Shown here: positions 51,743-61,530 of the stretch, in pieces
Layout of the letters: each line of letters begins with the position of its first letter
How positions within the stretch are numbered: position 1 is the first letter of the stretch
From: Bacteroidota bacterium
Lineage (GTDB): Bacteria > Bacteroidota > Bacteroidia > Cytophagales > Cyclobacteriaceae
NCBI GenBank assembly: GCA_016866385.1
Contig: VGMU01000001.1
Location: 44,785-108,784 of the forward strand
DNA length: 64,000 nucleotides
Direction of reading: 5' to 3'
The notes under the pieces: generated by a model
What the model was told of the DNA's origin: nothing
The model's input: only the letters and a program-made list of their open reading frames with translations
The model's database searches: none
Position numbers and translations under genes: made by a program

Positions 51743-52612
51743 CTAGATTTTTTTTCTAATCTTTTGAAAAATCATAATTGGAATCAGGGCGACTATCCCC
51801 ACACCCAATCCAAAAAGAAACTCCTTTACTAGACCTGGCCAAGTAGGAAGGAGGTGATGGAAAAAGGGAATATTATGAGCAAAAATACCTCCCGAGACTA
51901 GCAGCAGGGCTAGCGTACCCACAAAACCTATGCCTCGCACAAAGTAGGGCAAGGCCTTAACCAGTACCCAACCTACCTTGTCGGAAAAGGAATCCTCCTG
52001 CTTATTGAGTGCGATCAATTTAAATCCAATTTCATCCATGCGCACTACCAAGGCTACGATCCCATACACGCCTACGGTGGCAATAAGCGCTATGATAGAT
52101 ACCACGGCGATCTGATTGATCAAAGGCTTGTCGACCACCGTACTCATCGCGATGATGACAATTTCCACCGAAAGGATAAAATCCGTGGCAATAGCCGATT
52201 TGATTTTTTTCTTTTCCAGCGTAAGTACTTCCTCAGAACTTAGATCATTGAGAGAAACCTCCTCTTTTTCCTCCTTGTGGGGAATGAGATAGGCCAAGAT
52301 TTTTTCCGCTCCTTCAAAGGCAAGATAAACCCCGCCTATCACCAGAATATAGATCACTACCGTGGGAGCGAATGCGCTCAGCAGAAAAGCGACCGGAAGG
52401 ATAATTAATTTATTGAAAAATGAGCCCTTGGAAATGGCCCACAATACAGGAAGCTCTCGATCGGAAACAAATCCTGAAGCTTTCTCTGCATTCACCGCCA
52501 AATCATCCCCTAAAATTCCTGCAGTTTTTTTAGCTGCCACTTTACTCATCGTGGCCACGTCGTCCATCAGGGAGGCAATATCATCCAATAAAGCAAATAA
52601 TCCAGAAGCCAT
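51743..52612 (-). CDS. DUF808-family membrane protein
   Basis: A 289-residue membrane protein from the ATG at 52612 (MASGLFALLDDIASLMDDVA), the start shared by this family; the longer frame to 52633 lacks support. Family marks: the KVAAKKTAGILGDDLAVNAEKASGF segment and the RELPVLWAISKGSFFNKLIILP helix start. About seven transmembrane segments. Also known as YedI. Function unknown. Confidence 0.9.
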   Translation of the reverse strand: MASGLFALLDDIASLMDDVATMSKVAAKKTAGILGDDLAVNAEKASGFVSDRELPVLWAISKGSFFNKLIILPVAFLLSAFAPTVVIYILVIGGVYLAFEGAEKILAYLIPHKEEKEEVSLNDLSSEEVLTLEKKKIKSAIATDFILSVEIVIIAMSTVVDKPLINQIAVVSIIALIATVGVYGIVALVVRMDEIGFKLIALNKQEDSFSDKVGWVLVKALPYFVRGIGFVGTLALLLVSGGIFAHNIPFFHHLLPTWPGLVKEFLFGLGVGIVALIPIMIFQKIRKKI

Positions 52613-52713
52613 GTTTAGGGAAAATAAAATCAATAAATTGTTTACCTCAAATTGAGGTTTTCAGCGCCACTCCACCTGCTAGTGCCAAAAGAACTCGCAA
52701 TTGGAGCCTGAAA

Positions 52714-53592
52714 TTAGATGTTTTTTGGATCAAATAGTAAAGGAAAAAATTTACCCTCCATTTTCTCTCCTTTTGGGATCACAGGTACTCCTGATAAAAG
52801 GGGCTCATTGGTATCAGAAACAGTCCCATCGGCAAACACATTTAAGACAAAGGCTTTGCGAGAGCGAGGGGAATAGTTGGCATAGCTGCCGTGCACCAAC
52901 AAAGGATGGTGAAATGCCGCATACCCTGCTTTCAAAGGAATGGCTACAGGTGAAAATTGCTTTTTTTGTTCCTCACTCAGCATGGCCATTAAGCCATCCA
53001 TAGCTCCAGCTAGAGCAGGTTTTTCCAACAGACCCCATCGGTGTGAGCCCGGAACGTACTGCAAACAACCATTTTCCTCCGTGGCATCATCCAAGCCACA
53101 CCAGCAGGTCAAATGCTGCATATCTACTGTCCTTGTCCAATAAGAGTAATCTTGATGCCAAGCCACTACCCCTCCGTGATGGGCTGGCTTACAGAAAAGT
53201 TGATCGTGCCAAAACCTTACCCCACGATCCCCCAAAAGTTGGCTTGCCACCATACGAAAGGCGGGATTCCAAATTGCATCATGAAATGCCTCCGCAATTC
53301 GCCAATGACCTAGGGAATGAAACAAGACCGTATTGGGATCATCGGATTCGTTGCTATGAAACTCATGAAATAAAGAATGTAGCGGATGCAGAGGGTCCAT
53401 CACCTCATCTAAGGCCAACTTTAGTGCGTCGATTTGAGGTTCATCCAAAAGTTTTATTCCAGCCAAATAGCCATTTTCATGATAAAATTCGATTTGCTCC
53501 TTACTCAATCGGTACCGATCCCAGTCCGAAGAGGTGCTAGGTTGAGGAAATAAATTGCTCAGAGGATAGGGAAAATCTGCAAGGTCTTTCAT
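52714..53592 (-). CDS. Phytanoyl-CoA dioxygenase-family protein
   Basis: A 292-residue Fe(II)/2-oxoglutarate oxygenase. The metal facial triad is H146-x-D148 in WHQDYSYW and H234 in PLLVHGS; the 2-oxoglutarate anchor Arg is R243 or R245 in SPRSRKAF. The start LSKEQIEFYHENGYLAG and the YVPGSHRWG run are typical. The family hydroxylates diverse small molecules; the substrate is unknown. It is a single minus-strand gene between DUF808 and the M48 protease. Confidence 0.9.
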   Translation of the reverse strand: MKDLADFPYPLSNLFPQPSTSSDWDRYRLSKEQIEFYHENGYLAGIKLLDEPQIDALKLALDEVMDPLHPLHSLFHEFHSNESDDPNTVLFHSLGHWRIAEAFHDAIWNPAFRMVASQLLGDRGVRFWHDQLFCKPAHHGGVVAWHQDYSYWTRTVDMQHLTCWCGLDDATEENGCLQYVPGSHRWGLLEKPALAGAMDGLMAMLSEEQKKQFSPVAIPLKAGYAAFHHPLLVHGSYANYSPRSRKAFVLNVFADGTVSDTNEPLLSGVPVIPKGEKMEGKFFPLLFDPKNI

Positions 53593-53665
53593 GGCATTAC
53601 GAAACTATAGACAGGCACAAACTACTATTTTTTAGTAAAAAAAGAAATCCCTTTTCCTTTCCTCT

Positions 53666-54898
53666 TTATTTTTCCAAACGTGCCAAGCGCTGCAAAAGAG
53701 GAGGATGAGAATAGGTAAAAAATACGTACCAGGGATGGGGGTTAATCGTACTTAAGGTTTTTACAGAAAGAGTCTTCAAGGCTTCAGCCAGAGGCTTCCC
53801 AGCATAGCTCTCTTTGGCAAAGGCGTCCGCCTGAAACTCATGGACTCGGCTCATCCAATTCATGCCTATACCCAAAACCATAGAAAGAGGGGTAAACAAC
53901 ATGGTGAAGCCAAGAATATTCAAGTGAGCTGACCAAGACGATCCTCCCAAAGCCGTACTCATCTCTTTAGAAAATAGAACCAAACTCAACAAATAGAGCA
54001 AAAGGCCCACCTCCAAACAGGAAATAAGCATCCCCCATTTCAGGTGCTTCTTCTTGTAGTGACCGATTTCATGGGCCAAAACAGCCACTACCTCATCGGG
54101 AGGATGCTGCTCCAACAAGGTATCGTAGAGCACAACTTTTTTTCTCTTGCCAAAACCTGAAAAAAATGCATTCGCTTTAAAAGATCGTTTACTCCCATCC
54201 ATGACCACGATATGAGTCAATGGAAACTGCACTTCTGCAGCGTAGCGAAGCAACTTCTCCTTTACTTCTCCCTCTTCCAAGGGGGTCAAGGTATTGAATA
54301 AGGGAAGAATCCATGCAGTATATCCTAAATTGACCAGCACCATAAATACACTAGCAACCATCCAAAATTGCCACCAAAAATCTTCTCCCATGTAATGAAT
54401 TAGGCTCAGAAACACCAGCAATAAGCTCCCACCCACGAGGATGGATAGCACATATCCCTTAAGCTTATCTACAAAAAATGTTAGCCTACTCGTCTTATTG
54501 AAGCCATATTTTTCTTCAATAACAAAAGTACTGTAGTAATCAAAAGGCAGGCTCAATAGGTCAGATCCAATAAAAATAAGTGCAAAAAAGGCAACAGAGA
54601 CCAGCAAAGGAGGTAGACCAAAGCCACCTAGCCAGGAATCTATGGCCCCAAACCAACCTTGGGTGATGAAAACCAGGGTGAACACGAAAGAGAAGGTACC
54701 AGCAATAAGTTTAAATCGAAAGTTATCTTTCTGGTATGCTTTGGCTTCCAAAAGCTTGGCCTGAGTAACGTACTGAGACAAGGTGGTAGGTACCTCTGGA
54801 ACTGGCCTGAGTACTTGAAGAAATTCCAAAATTTTGGGAATAAGGAATCCAAATGCCAAAATTCCCACAAGCAAGTAGGTCAAACTCTCCGCTGACAT
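53666..54898 (-). CDS. M48-family membrane metallopeptidase (Ste24-like)
   Basis: A 410-residue integral membrane zinc protease. The ATG at 54898 (MSAESLTYLLVGILAF) is chosen because the longer frame to 55042 would overlap the PorP gene. Zinc-binding H276-E-I-G-H280 in VLAHEIGHYKK and the third ligand Glu (E354) in HEFQADAFA are intact, with about seven transmembrane helices. The arrangement with the N-terminal DYYSTFVIEEKYGFNKTS is that of the CAAX/Ste24 subfamily. It starts 10 bases after the PorP stop and may be cotranscribed. Confidence 0.93.
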   Translation of the reverse strand: MSAESLTYLLVGILAFGFLIPKILEFLQVLRPVPEVPTTLSQYVTQAKLLEAKAYQKDNFRFKLIAGTFSFVFTLVFITQGWFGAIDSWLGGFGLPPLLVSVAFFALIFIGSDLLSLPFDYYSTFVIEEKYGFNKTSRLTFFVDKLKGYVLSILVGGSLLLVFLSLIHYMGEDFWWQFWMVASVFMVLVNLGYTAWILPLFNTLTPLEEGEVKEKLLRYAAEVQFPLTHIVVMDGSKRSFKANAFFSGFGKRKKVVLYDTLLEQHPPDEVVAVLAHEIGHYKKKHLKWGMLISCLEVGLLLYLLSLVLFSKEMSTALGGSSWSAHLNILGFTMLFTPLSMVLGIGMNWMSRVHEFQADAFAKESYAGKPLAEALKTLSVKTLSTINPHPWYVFFTYSHPPLLQRLARLEK

Positions 54899-54908
54899 CT
54901 CTTTGTAA

Positions 54909-55955
54909 TTAGAATTTGGGACAAGGAAGGATGGTGTCTCTACCTGCTGGTTTTCCTTGATAGCGACTTGGAAGTGTCCAAGAAAGACTGACTTCATGGG
55001 CACCTCCGGATTGAATTCCAAGTTGAGACACCGTGTAATCAAAACTGTACCCCATGTTTAAGCCATTCAGTAAATTCACTCCCACCATCATGACGATAGC
55101 ATCTCGATTGCTCTGTCCTTCTACAGGCTTGTAAGGTAAACCTCGGTACCAGGCTCCAAAGACTATGGGTTCCACATAAAAATAAGCCCCCATATCTAGC
55201 TGTTCGAAAGGACCTTGCTTTTTAAAATTGACCGTTGGGGTAAAGTATCTTTGCTTGCGCAAATGGGTAAAATCCCTGCGCATACTTCCCTGACCTAGGG
55301 AAATCCGGTAGCCTGCATGAAAGGATAATTTTCTAGGCAAGGGACTTAAGCCATCCACAAAAGATTGGTTGGGCTCGTTGAGATGGTGTGCTGAGAACCC
55401 TATCCACGCATTTTTAGTAAACAATAATCCTCCAGCAGAAAGTGAAAATAGATTGACTGGATCTCCCAACCCTGGAATATCTATCCCTGGGAGCAGTGGA
55501 CCCGTAGGATCTGCTGGGTTGATTTGATTAGCGAAAACTAGATTTTCGTAAAATCCAATTTCCCTTCGGATATAACTGGCCTGAAAACCAGGTCTAAAGT
55601 AGAAGTTATCGCCTAGACGAAGTTCATAAGAATATAAGGCTGATATACTGGTAGACCTCAATTTTGCGGATCCCTCGGTATCCTGCATCACGTGTACACC
55701 TAGCCCACTATTGTAATCGGGCAAATAAGTATCGTAATAGGCAGAAAAGGTAGTAAATTGGGCTTCAATGGAAGGCCATTGGTTACGGTAATTGAACCCC
55801 ACTCTTCCCGTCAGCTCTGCACCTGCCATGGCGGGGTTGAGATAAAGTGGGGCCGCATAGTACTGACTGTATTGAGGATCCTGGGCCCTAGCAGGTGTGT
55901 AGAGGACCCAAGTCAACAGGGTAAAAAAAACAAATGTCAGTCTAGACCGTAACAA
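54909..55955 (-). CDS. PorP/SprF-family T9SS outer membrane protein
   Basis: A 348-residue outer membrane barrel with a signal peptide ending PARAQ. The start DPQYSQYYAAPLYLNPAMAG, then FNYRNQWPSI and GLGVHVMQD, is the PorP/SprF signature. No ATG exists in frame near the start; the TTG at 55955 gives MLRSRLTFVFF and is the likely start. The gene lies divergent, 82 bases away, from a giant protein with a type B T9SS C-terminal domain, the classic PorP/SprF-cargo pairing. It would help to anchor or secrete that protein. Confidence 0.92.
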   Translation of the reverse strand: MLRSRLTFVFFTLLTWVLYTPARAQDPQYSQYYAAPLYLNPAMAGAELTGRVGFNYRNQWPSIEAQFTTFSAYYDTYLPDYNSGLGVHVMQDTEGSAKLRSTSISALYSYELRLGDNFYFRPGFQASYIRREIGFYENLVFANQINPADPTGPLLPGIDIPGLGDPVNLFSLSAGGLLFTKNAWIGFSAHHLNEPNQSFVDGLSPLPRKLSFHAGYRISLGQGSMRRDFTHLRKQRYFTPTVNFKKQGPFEQLDMGAYFYVEPIVFGAWYRGLPYKPVEGQSNRDAIVMMVGVNLLNGLNMGYSFDYTVSQLGIQSGGAHEVSLSWTLPSRYQGKPAGRDTILPCPKF

Positions 55956-56037
55956 AGAATTGTTCGTTTATTTGAATATTGTGTTAGCTTCTTAACGATG
56001 CAGGTTCTGTCTTGTTTTAGATAGCTAGGCTAAAAAT

Positions 56038-59000
56038 ATGAAAAGCAGCCCTAATTCCATAAGGTTCATTTTATTATTTGCCATTACCTGTATAGGTTGG
56101 GCATCCTTAGGAAGCAACGCATCCCTAGCTCAGGGCTTCAATGATAACGAATGGATTTTTGGAAATTGTCCTACGGGAGACAATACTTACCTCTCCTTTG
56201 GTAAAGGAGGCCCCGCCTCGGTCAAAACCATCCCCTCCTCTGTAATTACAGGGGAATTCAATAATGCCCTTGCCATAGATCCCATCACGGGACAACCCTT
56301 TTTCTATACCAACGGGGAATTGGTGTACGACTACAGTGGAAGCCCCATAGAAGGAAGTGCGCCTGGGCTAAATGGCAATTTTCAGGGCCGACAGACGGTA
56401 GCAACCGGCTTTCTGGAATACCAACCTGCAGGCAATAAATTGTTTTATATCTTTTACGTTTCTCTTGCAGGTCAGCTTCAGTACGCTTTGGTAGACATGA
56501 ATGCTGCAGGTCAAGCTACAGGCAATCAACGTCCCCTTGGTAAGATTACCACTAAAAATCAGACCATTGCCCCAGCACAAGGCGCTATTATTGTGGTAAA
56601 AAGTCCCAGTTCTCCCTCCTACCTGATCAGTTTTGCTGGTGGAAATCTCCAAGCCAGAAGACTAGGGCCAAGTGCCGGTAGCTTTACTACAACTGGCACC
56701 CGCTCCCTCCCCTTCACCCCCGTCGCCATGGTCTTTGACGAGCCCAGAGGCCGCTTACTTCTGCTTCCTCCAAACCCTGGGGATGACCTGCTGCTAGTAC
56801 CTTTCGATACGGCCACGGGTACTTTTGGCGTCCCCCAAGCTTTGAGCAATTCAGGAGGAACAGAGGCTATTTTTGGGGCTGCATTTTCCCCCGATGGCTC
56901 ATTTATCTATTTTTCTAGAGGCAACAAACTCTACCGTCTTCCAAGCAACAGTCCAACGGCTAGTCCAGTAGAAATTCCAATAAATCCAAGCATTCACAAA
57001 GTTTATGACCTCAAGATAGGACCAGATGGGAGCCTGTATTACCTCTACGAAGAGCAGTCCGGCGGGCCCCAAGTGATGGGAAGAATTACCCAGCCCAACG
57101 CCAGTAATTTGATCAATGTAGGCATAGAAGAGGACCCATTCGCCGGAAGTGATTTTTGTGGACGCATTTTTCCAGTTTTTGCTCCCAATGCCGATATAGA
57201 ACCCTCCATAGATTTTACCTGGGACCCAGAGGCTCCCTGTGCCAACAACCCTGTCCAACTTACCAGTGTCCTTACCCCTCAAAACTACCGTCCGCTCTCC
57301 TTCCTTTGGGAATTTTCTCCTCCATTGACCGATGCCGATGGCAACCCTCTGCCAGCAGATTTTAATCAAGAACATTTCTTGGTGCCTGCAGAAGCTGCCC
57401 AAGGAAATAGTATATCTGTCACCCTGACTGTCACCTTTGCAGACAGCACCACCAAAAAGGTGACCAAAACCATTTCCCTCACGGAAAATGAGCTTCAGGC
57501 CAATTTTACTCCTTCAGACACTACCCTATGCGAATCATGCATTGACCTAGATCCCCTGCTGCAAGCCCAAGCTGGGGGTGGCGCCGGAGGAGGTGCTGGG
57601 GGTGGTACTGGATCTGGCACCTCCTACGAATACTTTTGGTCCAACAAGCGAGATCAAGGCTGGATTGGAAAGCAAGGAAATGAAGTGTGTAAGCCAGGAC
57701 TCTATTGGGTACTTGTTCGAGAACCAGGATCTACTTGCTATGCTTATGCCGAGATTCGGATCAAAATGTGGGACGTGCCGGACCAAAGCAATAACATTTG
57801 GTATTTCGGTGACGGAGCTGGACTAGACTTTAATCCCGATCCAAACGACGAAAATGCGCCCATTCCAAGACCCATAGCAGCAGCACACCCTCAAAATATT
57901 CCGGCAGGCACCTCCACCGTGTCTGACCAGGCGGGACAAGTATTATTTTTCACCGATGGGCAATCGGTCTGGGACCTCAACGGGGCCCTGATGCAAAACG
58001 GGAGCGATATTGGTGGCAGCAATACTTCTAGCCAAGGCGTACTTGCCGTCGGAGTACCCACCGAACCTACCCTATTTTATTTGTTTACCACCCAAGCAAG
58101 CAGCAGTGGTACCAATGTGGTTAGCTTTTCTCTAGTAGATATCAAAGCAGAAAATAGTACTGGGGTAGGTAATGTAGTGACCAAAAATAATTTTCTATTT
58201 AGCCCCTCCACCGAACACAGTGCCGCCCTAACCGCAGGGGATATAACCTGGGTAGTTTTTCATGAATTGGGCAACAATACCTTCCGGGCCTATCCGGTGT
58301 CAAGCCAAGGAATTGGACAAGCCGTACTCAGTTCGGTGGGTAGCACCCATGGCTATTCCTCTGGAATTGGTGCAATGAAATTTAGTCCTGACGGGAGCAA
58401 ACTGGCCATCACCCGATCGGAGGGAGGCTGCAACCGCGTAGAAATTTTTGACTTTAACCAGCAAACGGGTGAACTAAGTGAATATGCGCTCCTAGATCTG
58501 GGATGCTCTGGGGACGTGTATGGATTGGAATTCTCTCCAGATTCGGATCGAATCCTGGTCTCCTACAGAGATGGCGGTCCTGGTATAGAGGAAATGGTCA
58601 TCAAAGAAGTCAATCCCAATTGTCCCAGCTGCTTTGCTACTGCTACTACGCCCGCCTTGAGAGCCACCTGCATCCTAAGTACCAAAAAACAAGTTAGCGG
58701 GACCCAAGGACTCGACCTAGGCGCCCTGCAAATCGCTTCTGACGGACAAATCTACGTCGCTGTGGTGGGGGACAATCGAATCGGCCAAATCCAAGTAGGC
58801 TCCGGCTGTACTGCTAGCAGTACTTTCAACCAAAATGCAGTAGAAGCCATGCCCGGCACAGCCAATTTGGGATTACCTTCCTTCGAACAAAACTCGGGGA
58901 GCTCCATTCCCGAACCTGCCCTAGCATTGCCTCCCCAACTCTGTCTTGATCCCACATCTGGAACTACTGCTACCTTGGAAGGGGGAGGCGAACCTGATAT

Positions 59001-61527
59001 TGATTCTTACTTTTGGACCATCACCCACGAAGACGGCACCGTGGTACGATCCAACTTTGGAGGGCCAGGGGATCAATTTCAAAACTTAGAGCAAATTTTT
59101 ACCCGTGCGGGTACCTACACCATAGAATTGCGGGTGGATCGCTGCGCGGAAATCGGCTACTTTACCGCCGAAGGCACCTTGGAGGTGATAGCCCCACCTA
59201 CACTTACCTTGGCATCCGATGCCACTCTTTGTGCAGGAACACCCATTACCTTGACCGCCATCGAAGGATACAATCCTTCAGATGGTCTGTACGATTTTTT
59301 ATGGACCAATGCAGCAGGAGATGTTTTTGGGGATGCCAATTCCAATAGCATAACCGTTACAGAGGAAAGCATATACACCGTGGTGGTTAGCTACCGTCCT
59401 TCAGCTGGAGATGAGGAGGATGTGATTGAAAGCTGTACCTCCACCGCGGAGATTTTTGTAGGTCCTGCCTTTGAATTTGACATGACCCAAACTGCCCAAG
59501 AGGTTTGCTACGAAGAGACAACGGTTACTTTTGCTCCCAATACTCCCCTAACAGGAGAATGGTTTTACGAGCGAAACCAGAGCGGAACCCAGGTAGCCAT
59601 AGGATCATTCTTTGAGTTGAAATTGAGCATTTTGAGCCTTCCTGGTCCAGGCGCATACAAACTTACCTTCTTGGCCCAAGATCCCATTTTGCCAGGCTGC
59701 AAGGTTTCCAAAACCATGAACCTTTTGGTGAATGAAGTTCCTGTGATGTCGGCCCAGGCTACCGCCCCAGCCAGCTCTTGCGCCATTGCCAACGGGGCCA
59801 TCGAAGTACGTCTCCAAGCACCTGTCTCGAGAGTAAGGTTGGTGGAGCTGGGTCTCAGCTATCCGGCTGCTCCAGCAGGAAGCATTATACCCATTGCTGG
59901 GCTTCTTCCTGGGGTATACACCCTGGAGGCAGAAAACGCAGCGGGCTGTACTTATGCTACCTCTGTGACTGTGGAAAACGCAAATCCTCCTAGTGGGTAT
60001 GCCTTTAGCATCTTGCCTGCAGACGAAACATGTTCTGGAACAGGGATTTCGCAAGGATCTATCCAGGTAACTTTTACCCTAGGACTGCCTAGGGTGGGAA
60101 CCTACAAAATCGTTCGCCAAGGAGATGGCTTAGAATTTACAGGCCCCCTACCCAACCAAGCTAGCTTTCAAGTGCAGGTGCCGCACGGAGACTACCTAGT
60201 GGAAATTAGCGATCCTTCGGGATGTTCCATCCCCGACAAAAAAATCTACACAGTCAAACAAAAATTTGAGGTACAATTTTCTGTCCCTTCCCAAGTTGAG
60301 GCCTGCGTGTCTTATGTATTTACCCCAAGTGGTCCCAAGCCTCTGATTTATAGCCTGACGGGCCCAGGGGGTGTGGTTATTCCTGCCGAAGCAAATGGAT
60401 CATTTATTTTGACCCAATCGGGCAGCTATTCGGTCTTGGGAAAAGATCCTACAGGCCTTGATTGTCCTAAACAAGCCTCCATGAACGTGGTACTTAGTAC
60501 TGCCCTAGACTTTGAGGTGTCTCCGCCCCTAGTAGACTGCCTCACAGGCATACGCTACGAGGCAGTCTTGAAAAATGCCCTCCCTGAGAACGTGATTTTT
60601 TTGTGGAGGGATGAGCTTGGCATTATCGTAGGCAGAAGGCAAGAATTTGTGCCTAGCAAATCAGGAACCTATTCTTTGGAAATGCAGCCTGCTTCGGGTG
60701 GACTTTGTCCACCCAAAAAAGTGAACTTTACCGCCACCCTGCTTCCTAGACTTATTTCCATAAATCTGACTGCCCTTCCCTTTTGCCGAGATCAGTCCAG
60801 CACCAGCCTAGAGGTGATTGGTACCTTGACCGTCGTGAGCACCTACGAATGGTACCTGGTTACCGGAGGCACTCGCACCCGACTCCCTCAGTTTTCTACC
60901 AAGACCATAGCGGTAAGTCAAGAAGGAACCTACGAAGTAATCGCTAGAAGCAGTTTTGGGTGCGAATTAGGTAGAGCCAATGCCGTGGTAGTACAATCCA
61001 CCCTTGTTCCTCCTACTCTTCCCAGTGAAGCCCTAAGCATTTGTGCCGTAGAAGGAAAAACGGTACTCATAGAACCTGGAAGTTATGCCTCCTACTCTTG
61101 GATTTTAGATGGCAAAGAAGTATCCCAGGAGGCTACCTTTTCTCCTACCGCAGGGGGTACCTACACCCTAAAAGTAGCCGACTACTTGGGATGCGAATGG
61201 GAAGGTGAATTTACCATTGTGGAAGATTGCAATCTTAAAGTCCGCTTTCCTACGGGAATGGCTTTGGGCGATCCAGAACGAGAGTTTATTCTCTATGCCA
61301 ACTCCTACATCGATGAGGTGGATGTGTTTATTTACAACCGTTGGGGGGAATTGATTTTTTATTGTCAGCACGAAAATTTGGAGCCAGGACAGCCTTTCTG
61401 TCCTTGGGACGGCAGAGTGTATGGAAAATTAGTTCCTACGGGAACATACGCAGCCGTTGTTCGGTTTACCTCTAGGGAACAAAGTCTCACCCAAACCGAA
61501 ACCAAAGCGATTACGATTATTCATTGA
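56038..61527 (+). CDS. Giant T9SS type B cargo / adhesin-like surface protein
   Basis: An 1829-residue secreted protein (signal peptide 1-32, ending SLAQ). Two propeller-like halves are visible, about residues 34-350 and 583-960. They share a N-x2-W-x-FG entry, a FYTNGELVYD / FFTDGQSVWDLNG element and a FSPDG repeat, and so look like an internal duplication. Ig/PKD-like domains lie in between (about 395-485) and after. A glycine-rich linker at 512-527 (GGGAGGGAGG) separates them. Several cysteine-rich Ig-like modules fill 975-1730. The C-terminal ~95 residues (1732-1829), with YNRWGELIFYC, WDGRVYGK and VPTGTYAAVVRF, form the gliding-motility-associated type B sorting domain. It is probably exposed on the cell surface via T9SS with the divergent PorP/SprF-like protein. 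Confidence 0.92.
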   Translation: MKSSPNSIRFILLFAITCIGWASLGSNASLAQGFNDNEWIFGNCPTGDNTYLSFGKGGPASVKTIPSSVITGEFNNALAIDPITGQPFFYTNGELVYDYSGSPIEGSAPGLNGNFQGRQTVATGFLEYQPAGNKLFYIFYVSLAGQLQYALVDMNAAGQATGNQRPLGKITTKNQTIAPAQGAIIVVKSPSSPSYLISFAGGNLQARRLGPSAGSFTTTGTRSLPFTPVAMVFDEPRGRLLLLPPNPGDDLLLVPFDTATGTFGVPQALSNSGGTEAIFGAAFSPDGSFIYFSRGNKLYRLPSNSPTASPVEIPINPSIHKVYDLKIGPDGSLYYLYEEQSGGPQVMGRITQPNASNLINVGIEEDPFAGSDFCGRIFPVFAPNADIEPSIDFTWDPEAPCANNPVQLTSVLTPQNYRPLSFLWEFSPPLTDADGNPLPADFNQEHFLVPAEAAQGNSISVTLTVTFADSTTKKVTKTISLTENELQANFTPSDTTLCESCIDLDPLLQAQAGGGAGGGAGGGTGSGTSYEYFWSNKRDQGWIGKQGNEVCKPGLYWVLVREPGSTCYAYAEIRIKMWDVPDQSNNIWYFGDGAGLDFNPDPNDENAPIPRPIAAAHPQNIPAGTSTVSDQAGQVLFFTDGQSVWDLNGALMQNGSDIGGSNTSSQGVLAVGVPTEPTLFYLFTTQASSSGTNVVSFSLVDIKAENSTGVGNVVTKNNFLFSPSTEHSAALTAGDITWVVFHELGNNTFRAYPVSSQGIGQAVLSSVGSTHGYSSGIGAMKFSPDGSKLAITRSEGGCNRVEIFDFNQQTGELSEYALLDLGCSGDVYGLEFSPDSDRILVSYRDGGPGIEEMVIKEVNPNCPSCFATATTPALRATCILSTKKQVSGTQGLDLGALQIASDGQIYVAVVGDNRIGQIQVGSGCTASSTFNQNAVEAMPGTANLGLPSFEQNSGSSIPEPALALPPQLCLDPTSGTTATLEGGGEPDIDSYFWTITHEDGTVVRSNFGGPGDQFQNLEQIFTRAGTYTIELRVDRCAEIGYFTAEGTLEVIAPPTLTLASDATLCAGTPITLTAIEGYNPSDGLYDFLWTNAAGDVFGDANSNSITVTEESIYTVVVSYRPSAGDEEDVIESCTSTAEIFVGPAFEFDMTQTAQEVCYEETTVTFAPNTPLTGEWFYERNQSGTQVAIGSFFELKLSILSLPGPGAYKLTFLAQDPILPGCKVSKTMNLLVNEVPVMSAQATAPASSCAIANGAIEVRLQAPVSRVRLVELGLSYPAAPAGSIIPIAGLLPGVYTLEAENAAGCTYATSVTVENANPPSGYAFSILPADETCSGTGISQGSIQVTFTLGLPRVGTYKIVRQGDGLEFTGPLPNQASFQVQVPHGDYLVEISDPSGCSIPDKKIYTVKQKFEVQFSVPSQVEACVSYVFTPSGPKPLIYSLTGPGGVVIPAEANGSFILTQSGSYSVLGKDPTGLDCPKQASMNVVLSTALDFEVSPPLVDCLTGIRYEAVLKNALPENVIFLWRDELGIIVGRRQEFVPSKSGTYSLEMQPASGGLCPPKKVNFTATLLPRLISINLTALPFCRDQSSTSLEVIGTLTVVSTYEWYLVTGGTRTRLPQFSTKTIAVSQEGTYEVIARSSFGCELGRANAVVVQSTLVPPTLPSEALSICAVEGKTVLIEPGSYASYSWILDGKEVSQEATFSPTAGGTYTLKVADYLGCEWEGEFTIVEDCNLKVRFPTGMALGDPEREFILYANSYIDEVDVFIYNRWGELIFYCQHENLEPGQPFCPWDGRVYGKLVPTGTYAAVVRFTSREQSLTQTETKAITIIH

Positions 61528-61530
61528 CCC

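Noticed and set aside
54899..55042. Longer M48 protease start
   Set aside because: Would overlap the PorP gene; the methionine at 54898 starts the first transmembrane segment.
57571..57620. Gly/Ala-rich stretch as a possible sequencing artefact or phase-variable repeat
   Set aside because: It stays in frame and fits a domain linker; no homopolymer or exact tandem unit long enough for slippage was seen.
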